A stretch of DNA of 64,000 nucleotides, from positions 620,001 to 684,000 of the forward strand of contig JAJTUP010000014.1 in assembly GCA_021399435.1 (NCBI GenBank), in the 5' to 3' direction. Made by a program: the position numbers and the translations under genes. The notes beneath the pieces were generated by a model. That model was given only the letters and a program-made list of their open reading frames with translations, was not told the DNA's origin and made no database searches. This document shows positions 56,101-64,000 of this stretch, in pieces (positions within the stretch are counted from its first letter, which is position 1; every line of letters starts with the position of its first letter). The stretch comes from Diaporthe sp. PMI_573 (Eukaryota > Ascomycota > Sordariomycetes > Diaporthales > Diaporthaceae).

Positions 56101-57559
56101 AAATCTCCAGCGTCCCCATCGTATCGTCTGGGGAAGGCCCTGGAGGCTTAAAATTGGGGCACCTGCCAACAAGGCCAGCCCACCCCACGCGCGACACGGT
56201 GAAGGAGAGGGAGGCAAATTTGACAGTCTGACAGCGTGACAGCTTCTCACGTCCGACGGCAGCTCCGAGGCCCGGCGATGCCAGATCAGTCGAATCTCAG
56301 GCGCTGTGGGTCGCGCATTCACCCTGGTGGAGTTACGAATTGTTCGATGGAAAATTCCATGAGTGGAGTAGAAATACCGTCAGACCGCACGATGGGCCTT
56401 GTTGGTGGCTGAGAAAAAAAAGAAAGGGTCGAGAGAAGAAAAAGAGGGAAGAAAAAAGAGGGCTGTCAAGGTTTCCCCAACCATCGAGTTTGATGAAGAA
56501 ATGGATACCGTGGGACTATCACCGCAACTCATTCTCGGACAGCCGCCATGCCTACTTCTCGGATGTCTTCGGTCGGCAGTCAAGAGTAGATGGATTGTGG
56601 GTTTGACAGAATCCACATGGAAGCTTGACGAGGGTTTGACAGCGTCATGACGGGCAAAAATCCTTCTCACCGTCGCCGTGTCCTGATTGAGACGCGACCA
56701 TTCCTGTTTGCGCCGACTCAGCAAACCGGACACCGCACATGTGTTGAGGTAGCATTGGGGGCGCTGGGCAAGAAAAAAAAAAGAACGGCCGGCGGACCAG
56801 TGTAGCTGGCCACGAGGCCATGGTCCACGGGAAATGGCCGACGAGGCAGGACAAATTTGTTGGCGGCCGATACCATCACCGCTACTCTTCCTTAGGCGCG
56901 CAATGCAACAACACATGTCATCAGCGCCTTGCTTCTTTGGCTCGGGTGAAAGTGGGCATCTACCGATTGCAAAATGCAACAGCAATACAATGCCAATGCG
57001 ATGTTCTGCGGTATTCCGCCGAGCCCGTACCGTGCATACTGTTTGATTGTGGAATGTTGTCCGTCTCCGAGACAGACCGAATGCGATTGCATTTTTACTT
57101 TCGGCCCCCTTTCTTCAGCCTCGTCAGATATCCGCGTGTTGAGAGTGTTTGTTGTACGTTCGGGCCAATCCTGCTGCATAAATGCACAATAATCACACAG
57201 ATGCGCGACAGGGCGCGGCGCGAGGGCCACCAGGTGGCATCTGCTCCGTGTCTGCTCCGTGTCTGCCATCTGCCATCTCGCCGAGCAGAGCAGAGCAGGG
57301 TGACAAGGCGGAGGAGGCGACGGCGACAAGCAACAGGTCAACAACAATCGACATGGCCATGGCTCGCTCGGTGGGTGGATCCAGCGTGCAGTACAGCAGG
57401 AATGGGGTTTCGGTAATAACGAAATGTGCGCGTCTGTCAATCTCGTCGTCAATCATGCTGGCTCATCAGGCCAGCAGCAGGCCAGGCGGAGGCGCATCCA
57501 GCAGGGGTCAGAGCACTCCACCAGCCCGCGAGCTGTTTCATTTTTGATGGGGACCGAAG

Positions 57560-57710
57560 GGTACGTACCGATGTACCCTCGTACACAGTCCCCACCGGCC
57601 CACCTCATCCCACATCTGGCACTGGGCAGCAGCACCACCACCAGACCTGACCGCCGTCGGGCCCACCCCAGGAACAGGTACGTACCTGGGGCGGCGGTAC
57701 GAGGGTACAT
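57560..57710. repeat. Cluster of GTAC palindromes and an inverted repeat
   Basis: Contains the 10-bp palindrome GGTACGTACC (57560-57569), the 14-bp palindrome CAGGTACGTACCTG (57675-57688), and a perfect 14-bp inverted repeat ATGTACCCTCGTAC (57571-57584) against GTACGAGGGTACAT (57697-57710). The arms are 112 bp apart. It lies about 680 bp upstream of the 36-codon ORF. Regulatory use is possible but not shown. Confidence 0.7.
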
Positions 57711-58095
57711 GGTCCCTCCACCCTCTCGCACCCACACGGCCGCCCAGGCTGGCTGCGTCACCGCCATGTTTCCTGCTCATCGACGCTTGGGAAGTATTTT
57801 TGTCTCGTTCCTGGCCCCGTCAAATCACGGCCATGCAGGGATCATGCGGTTACAGCGGTACAAACGCCAGAGGTACCTCTGGCCCTCGTACCTGGGTTGC
57901 GCCGCCCACCCACTGCTGATGCCCTCCCTCCTGCCCTTGCCCTCCCTTGCTTCCCACCTGCGACAGGGCATGGCAGGCCATGGCAGAGCACTGACAGACA
58001 GGCTTACTCCCCTGCAACACGCCTTTTGGGCCTTCGTTTTGTCGAAATGGGCAATCTTGGAATAGACAGCCACGGAGCGCACACCACGGACATAA

Positions 58096-58102
58096 TTATA
58101 AG
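58096..58102 (+). promoter_or_regulatory. TATA-like element before the 36-codon ORF
   Basis: TTATAAG within CATAATTATAAGTG, followed by pyrimidine-rich then CA/CAA-rich sequence up to the ATG at 58389, the pattern of a fungal core promoter and leader. Inferred from composition only. Confidence 0.35.
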
Positions 58103-58388
58103 TGTCCGCCTTCCCTCCTCTCCCTTCACCACTCTCCCTCTGTTCCATCATCAGACCAAACATCATCGAAACAATTCAGTTGTTCTTGCCTCACAGCTTT
58201 CAAACATCTGTCACAATATACAAATACATCCTTCCAACCCACAACCAACAACAACCACAACAAACCACCGCCGCACAACCAGCTCTCCACTGTTTGTCCA
58301 GCCCGCCCACATCAGTGAACCAACAGCCTTGTCTACCACAAGGCTCGCTCAACAGACACCAACTCGTCAAACAAACCCCACATTCGAA

Positions 58389-58499
58389 ATGGCCGCCGTC
58401 AGCACAATGTCCTCTCTGGAGCAGCGCCCCTCGCAGCTGCCTCCTTGCCCCGGCCCACCACCGAACCGCCCTCTGCCTGCTCTTCCCAAGAACAGCTAA
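58389..58499 (+). CDS. Small proline-rich ORF, 36 aa (uncertain)
   Basis: ATG in a favourable context (TTCGAAATGGCC) opens a 36-codon frame ending TAA at 58497-58499. The peptide begins MAAVSTMSSLEQRPSQLPPC and ends in PGPPPNRPLPALPKNS, a PxxP-rich, SH3-ligand-like tail. Its codons favour C or G in third position, unlike chance frames nearby. It is the only place in the last 18 kb with a TATA-like box, a CA-rich leader and an ORF in that order. It could be a real microprotein, or an upstream ORF in the long leader of a gene to the right. No family is known to me. Confidence 0.33.
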   Translation: MAAVSTMSSLEQRPSQLPPCPGPPPNRPLPALPKNS

Positions 58500-60737
58500 A
58501 TGCTCAAACGAGCTATTCTTGACACCTGATACCTATCCACAAAGAGGTTCAACTACATCGCAGAGCATGCTGGTCACGACTCCAGCCCCTGCTGCTACCT
58601 AGCCACCACCGCCGCGACGCGCCTTCGCCGGACCGGCTCACCAAACCGACGCCAAGTGTACATCGCAGGGTGGCAGCCTCGCAAGGGCTCGACCCGGCTT
58701 GAGGTGGTTGGCTGTTCTTGGAACTGTTCCACGGCAGCCTGCCACATGAATCCGGATCCGGAACACCACAACTTAACCAACCAATCACTACCACCGACAA
58801 GTCATCATCTCGTTGGTCCCCGAAGAGCCGGCTCGACGGGAATGATGCACCTTCGCTACAGAACCTCGCACCATACCAACTACAAACCAACACCAAGCAA
58901 CTTCGGGCAGCCTTTTCGCACGCCCTGTACCACCACATTTACTACATCCTTTTAATCTATATCCATCTTTGGGAAGCGAGGTCACGATATCAGCCATTTC
59001 CGTTCGGCTTTTCACAACATTTTCGGGTCTAGACGGGGCAGGAATATGAATTTCCTTGGTTTCTTTTCTCATGTACCACTACAACACAGCATTCACGGCG
59101 TCAGCTTTTCCACAAAAAAAGAGAAGGGAGGATGCCCGTTGATGATACCCCCGAGGGAAGGAAATGAGGCGAACAGTCCTTTCTGATGAGAGAATGGGAT
59201 TTTATTATTTTGGGGGGGCGGGTAGCATTTTTGGATTTACGGGGAATACAGTCATGAGAACGGGGGGATATTCTTTATCTGGGAAAGAATCACGAGCGAG
59301 CACGAGACAAAGGACCGGACATCTGGGGCCAAACAGTAACTGGCAGGGCACAGAACAATTCACATCATCATTAGAGTGGACACACACATACAAACTCATT
59401 AATTGTACGAATTTTTTCTGCAACTCTATCTCTTGGTGCCCAATCCTGCAAACCATCTCAAATTGTGAAAATTCTCCGGCCGCTTGCAACAGATTCGCGA
59501 TCAAACGTGTGAGCTCAGCCTTGTTCTCTTGCCCCGTGAGTTGAGACGAACTGAGCATGTCGGCTTTCTAATAATAAGCAAGGGGTGCTGACTGATCACC
59601 AATGACTGATGCTCCCGTGTTGTTCGCCACCCAACCCACACGTAACACACTGCATACTGACACAACGGCAGCAGCTGCAGTCAGCAAGTGCATGTGTTCT
59701 CCCACCTACGGCTGTACGGCAGACTAACTCGACTACTACACAGACAAAAGTATGACAGACAGCCCATCTCCCTCAGATCTGTGACCATGTGTCTGACTTG
59801 GCCACGTTGGGCGGTCCCTGATCTGCGGCTAGGCCGGGCTGAACGATTTCAAGTTCAGCCCAAGGTGCCCATTGTGTAGCAGCCACCACCAATCCAGAAA
59901 CACATGCATGTTACCAGACAAATCCAAATAAAATACGCTTTTGAAAATTCAAAATCGAAAATCATAAAAACTTAAGATGGATGTAGGGTTGCATCCGCCG
60001 TGCGCGTGTTTGATAAATGGAGGGCGGGCGGGAAGGGCCAGGGTGAAAGACAAAAAAGCAAAACAATTCGGGAGGCGCACCAGATTCCTTCCCTTCGTCC
60101 AACACAGCGCTCCGACGCCAGCACCAAACCACCAACCACCGACAACCCAAATTCTATTATTCCCTCCGCGTCGGAAACACTATGATATCAGACGCAACGA
60201 TCTAATATGATGCGCGCACGGGAGTAAGATATGCACAACACACTCAGCCCACCCACACCAACACGCGACACACCCAACACCTTAGTATTACCGACCCAAT
60301 CAGTTTTCCCCCTCCACTCCGAGATCCCAACGGCAAGGTTCCGTCGCGGTTAATGCGCTCGGTTGGGGAGGGAAGGTAGGGAACTCTAGAAGAGGAAGGG
60401 CGAAAATTTTCAATGCCATTTTCACTTGTCACTCTCTCTCTCTCTGTCTCGTTTCGTCATTGCATACATCTCGGCACCCGACTGTAACATAGGTCCGCCC
60501 CGAGATGGGGAAACTCCACGGGCGACAACAAGGCCGCCGAACCACCCCTCCCCTGCCCTGCAACAAGCAGACTGCTTTTTCCTCCCCCTCTCAACATGTG
60601 TGTACAGCACAGTTTATTTACCCTCTTTGGAACAATTTTCTTCCCTTTATGTCACCGGTGCCGAGGTGACAACGGGGGTGGGCACTTTCCCCTCTCTTCG
60701 GCTGTATGTCTGCAGGTTCGGTCTTCAATGCATGCAT

Positions 60738-60784
<47 letters not shown>
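60738..60784. repeat. (AAGC)n tetranucleotide microsatellite, about 11 copies
   Basis: Uninterrupted AAGC/GCAA units after CATGCATGC, followed by ATGCTGGCATGGCATGC. The flanks are themselves rich in GCATGC palindromes. Confidence 0.95.
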
Positions 60785-60785
<1 letters not shown>

Positions 60786-60870
60786 GCTGGCATGGCATGC
60801 AGGGCCACCTGTTTTGTCGCACCTTTTTTCTCGTCTGGCCCCATATTAGTAGGACACGGAACCACCCGTT

Positions 60871-60906
60871 GGGGCCAGCGATGGGGCCAGCGATGGGGCC
60901 AGCGAT
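60871..60906. repeat. 12-bp tandem repeat, 3 perfect copies
   Basis: GGGGCCAGCGAT repeated three times without error, then GATGGGACC. Non-coding context. Confidence 0.95.
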
Positions 60907-61740
60907 GATGGGACCATGCCCAGAGCTGCCCAGGGCCGGGCAGCCGCCGTGAGTTGAGGAGAGGGGAAAGAGAGGAACCCATCGTGACAGGGAGGACAAT
61001 GAAACCCCACAACTCGGTTAAGATGATGGAGTGGATAGAGAGGTCCTGGAGGTCCTTTTGTCCCTGTCACGATGATAGTGGGCAGCGGCGCCAGCCGGCC
61101 AGCCTCGTACTAGCCTCAGTCACAAGCGAGAGAGCAAAGGGGGGTCTACTACTACTACTAAGACTATGAACTACCACATGCGGAACAAACAACGACAGAT
61201 GAGAGTCCCTGGCTGCGCCTGCTCTGCGGGGCGAGCTCACTTCCTGAACGAAGGGTAGCACGGCCCACTTGGCGCAGAGCAGGCTGCCACTTTGTGGTAT
61301 CTAAGCGAACGTGCGGGATAATAAGTCTGACATACGAGTTGGGAGTGAAGATACCACAGCAATCTGTAGATGATGAGGATGTGTTGGCCCCCCCCCCCTT
61401 CTTCGCGGCGCGCATATTCGGGACTTCTGTCGTGGCTGAGACACCACCCACCGATTGGGTGGGCAAGGGGTCGGCTAGACAGAAGGACGTTCGACGTTGC
61501 GCGATTTGCGGCACGCCCGACTGCAGATGAGACACGTGCGTGCATGTGTGCATGTGTGCATGTATGTATGTGCGAGGTGATGTGTAATGCAGCCTTGTAG
61601 CAGCAGGAGGGTGACAAGTAGGAAGAAAGACAAAAACATAACCGAAAAAAAAGTAAAAGGGTTAATGCTCGGCTGTCAATCTGCCTTGGTTTCTCCTCAA
61701 TCTCGCAGGTCTCATCTCAAGTCCTGCAGCGCCATGCCCG

Positions 61741-61770
61741 TCTTTGCCCGTCTTTGCCCGTCTTTGCCCG
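61741..61770. repeat. 10-bp tandem repeat, 3 perfect copies
   Basis: TCTTTGCCCG repeated three times, followed by CCCCTTCTTC. Non-coding context. Confidence 0.95.
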
Positions 61771-64000
61771 CCCCTTCTTCCCCACGGGAGCGAAGGAATG
61801 GTGGCACGGGTACGTGCATCACGAACGAACGAGTATGTGTGTGTGCATGAACCGGGGGTGCGGGTTGGCATTGCCAATGTTGCTGGGGGATTTGTGATCC
61901 TCGTGCGGATCAACATCGTCGGCCCCCAAGAAGAGGTCACGGGCGCAAAGCAAGGGCACGCCCATAACAAATGATATTGCAGTACATGCAGCAGATGTGA
62001 AAAAGAGCGGGCGCGCGATGGAGCCCGCGTTTTACCTGTTTACATGGGGAAGGCGAGAGAGGGGGGTTTCGGTTCGGTTGATGAGGCGTGTCTGTCGTCA
62101 CGTCAGGATCAGCATCGTGATCATAGGGCTGGCCCGCCTGTCGCCTCCCTTTCCTCTGCGCGATGGGCGGATGTACATCGGGATCGGGTTGTCCAAGGTC
62201 GGACCAGGGCTAGGTAGGGTCAGCAAGCAATTGCACCAAAATAGACGAAAACGAGATGAGGGAGAGAGTTGGCTGGCCAGGCTGGCTGGGGGTCGTGCAC
62301 TCTCTTGCGTCGTCTCAGAAGTTGTGTCTGTCCCTCCCTCGTCCACGTTGGAAACCGGTGCTATGAAAGGCAAAAAGAGGGTTTCTGCCCAAAACCGCCC
62401 CCGGAGGAATATACAGTACGAAGAAGGTGGTGGGTACAGAAGTACTGCATACAAGTACTGGCTGGAGCGGGCTGGAGCCTTGCTCCCGTTCCCATGCACG
62501 CCATCATGCCACATCTGGCATGCGACACAGCCCGTACCGTAACCCCATATCCCCAATGCCATCCCATGCTGGCTCTCTGACGGGGCATGCCTGGGTTCTT
62601 CTGAGGGAGATTTCGTCCGATGCTAAAACCTCACTGACGTGGGTGATACCCCATCACCCTGAAACCGCTAGCTGCCGAGAGCGACCGAGAAAATCGAAGG
62701 AGGGAGGCGAAGAACAACAATGGCAAGACAGGCATGCAAGTTGCAGACGCGCAAAGACAGAAAGAAAAAAGATACTTTGTCTGCTTGTTCCGTGTTGACA
62801 CAAGGAGCCATGCTGTGGGGCGTTAATCCGGTGCTCGGTGCGCAAGTGCTCAGATACATTCCAGAAGGTTACTCTGTGACGGTCTGTCTAATTTCGCGAC
62901 CCTGATTTAATTCCGAGAGCGGCAGACATGCAAGCTTTGGGCTGGGACCCCCCAATAAAACCTTGTTTCTCGTCGGGGTCGGTCATCACCACCGAGTATT
63001 ATTACCGTGCCCTTGTTGTGCTGTTGCTGTGCTGTTTGTGCGTTGTACAATGTGTGTGCTGTATGTGACGGGCCACGCGAAATGGCTTGCAAACAGCAGA
63101 GTACCCCTGAGGCTTGACCGAAAGGAGGCTGGGGTTGGAGGGTGATGCAGTGGTGCTGCATAGGCATGTAGGGAAAAGGGATCAATCAAGCTTCTTACTG
63201 CAGGAGCAGTCTTTTCTTTTTGCCACCGCGCTACCGCCTCGGTCATCTACGGCACTGCGGCCCTGCGATTGGCATTCCAGCCTGCCTCACACCTGCCCTT
63301 GCACCTTGCCGTGCCTTGGGAGTGCCACGTGCCGAACACGCACGCACTCAGTCACATCACATCGTTCGTGTACCAGCCAGCCAGCCCAGCCAGCCTCCAA
63401 TCTCCACGTCGCTGTCAAAATCTGGTACCCTATCCCTTTCCTCCCTTTCCTCCCCCAGGCCAATGCCTGCACCAGCTGGGAAGACGGATTTAAAATAATA
63501 AAAAAAAGAAATTGAAACAAGCTGCCAGTGAGGCAGTGAGGCAACCCGATTGTTTCAACCTGCTGTCCATTTTTGTACTCTTGCACCTTGTACCTGGCAC
63601 CGAGGTACAGACTACGCGGACTCTCTCTTCCTCCCTAGATGAAACAGGGAAACGGTCAACTCGGGCCAATTCATCCATTCCGGACTCATAAGCCATCCAA
63701 GCCATCGCATGAGGCGGCCTTGTCGTCGTGCTTCCAATTGTGCTTACTGTGTACTAGTCTCCTCTGTTCAGATGCCAAGTGCCAGCCCGGCCCGCCTAGT
63801 TCTTCTCCCCCTTTCCGCATTCGGTGTGGAGCCCGAACAAGAGAATTGGACCCTGAATTTGGGGCATTTCCCATCTTCTCGGCCGACGCGCTGCCCTGGG
63901 CCCTGCACATCCCTGGGCTTCCCTGGGGGGCACTTTGATCAGTCATCCACCAGACCAACACGGCCTGTCCAGGCAAGATCAGATCCGTCGCAGGCCTTGC

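Larger units (their letters stand above)
45494..58091. other. Long ORF-poor region, part 1
   Basis: About 12.6 kb with no frame that I can assign to a protein. Many frames of 60-270 codons are open on both strands at once (for example 48870-49619 -, 55507-56322 -, 56820-57416 +), low in typical fungal motifs and rich in Arg, Ser, Pro and Cys, as expected by chance in stop-poor DNA. It has GGTAC-rich stretches (45716-45760), short tandem repeats (51262-51327) and a (CA)n run (53117-53136). No tRNA, 5S rRNA or snRNA was recognised. Confidence 0.5.
58500..64000. other. Long ORF-poor region, part 2
   Basis: About 5.5 kb to the window edge with no supported gene. It has AT-rich UTR-like stretches (59040-59600, 59900-60300), a CT-rich run at 60428-60450, several microsatellites and scattered GT-rich runs. 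Frames on both strands are similar in length and have no motifs. Confidence 0.5.

Noticed and set aside
55507..56322. 271-codon open frame on the minus strand
   Set aside because: No domain, no gene-like codon pattern, and a low-complexity Cys/Arg/Ser composition; it lies in the ORF-poor region.
56820..58065. Overlapping plus-strand frames of 198 and 213 codons
   Set aside because: They run through repeats and GTAC palindromes and have no motif; both strands are equally open.
1..64000. CRISPR arrays, bacterial operons, phage or viral genes
   Set aside because: The window is eukaryotic nuclear DNA; no spaced repeat array, viral polymerase, capsid or integrase was seen.

Overview
The window is nuclear DNA of a filamentous ascomycete (Pezizomycotina; a Sordariomycete fits best, but no species can be named). 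The evidence is: short GT-AG introns of about 45-105 nt with CTGAC/CTAAC-type branch sites in almost every gene; fungus-specific families (HET-domain protein, Zn2Cys6 regulator, SAT4/Pth11-like rhodopsin-fold membrane protein, long fungal ankyrin protein); intron-containing nuclear tRNAs; and transposon- or RIP-like decay between genes. Exon joins below were chosen by splice signals, frame continuity and family motifs, and the joined lengths are multiples of three.

Layout. 0-11 kb: 3' part of a PIG-U/Gab1 GPI-transamidase subunit gene; an O-methyltransferase divergent from a SAT4-like membrane protein; a DUF726 (TMCO4/Mil1-like) membrane lipase-fold protein divergent from a Zn2Cys6 regulator; a calcineurin-like phosphoesterase. 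11-29 kb is an accessory, partly decayed segment: a kinase relic, a polypyrimidine minisatellite, a HET gene with an in-frame TAG upstream of its usable start, a complete cytochrome P450, a six-exon serine carboxypeptidase, a broken ankyrin gene carrying an 8-bp tandem duplication, tRNA-Leu(CAG), a hairpin-forming tandem repeat, and a coiled-coil gene built on 21-bp repeats.

29-46 kb is more housekeeping: a single-pass membrane protein with a Pro/Glu tail; two folylpolyglutamate synthase paralogues facing each other tail to tail about 140 bp apart; the mitochondrial isoleucyl-tRNA synthetase; tRNA-Ile(AAU); a divergent intronless Rpb12/RPABC4-like gene; a secreted subtilisin; and a conserved fungal protein of unknown function.

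45.5-64 kb has no convincing conventional protein gene. It holds simple repeats, GTAC-rich palindromes and one 36-codon proline-rich ORF preceded by a TATA-like box and a CA-rich leader. The open frames in this stretch look like chance frames in stop-poor DNA.

How genes may work together: O-methyltransferase, SAT4-like protein, Zn2Cys6 regulator and P450 are the sort of genes found around secondary-metabolite clusters, but no PKS, NRPS, terpene or DMAT core enzyme is present, so no pathway is claimed. The two FPGS genes and the mitochondrial IleRS share an organellar/one-carbon theme. I found no clear-cut new multi-gene system. The best leads are the face-to-face FPGS pair, the odd Rpb12-like protein, the decaying immune-type genes (HET and ankyrin), and the 18-kb ORF-poor right end.
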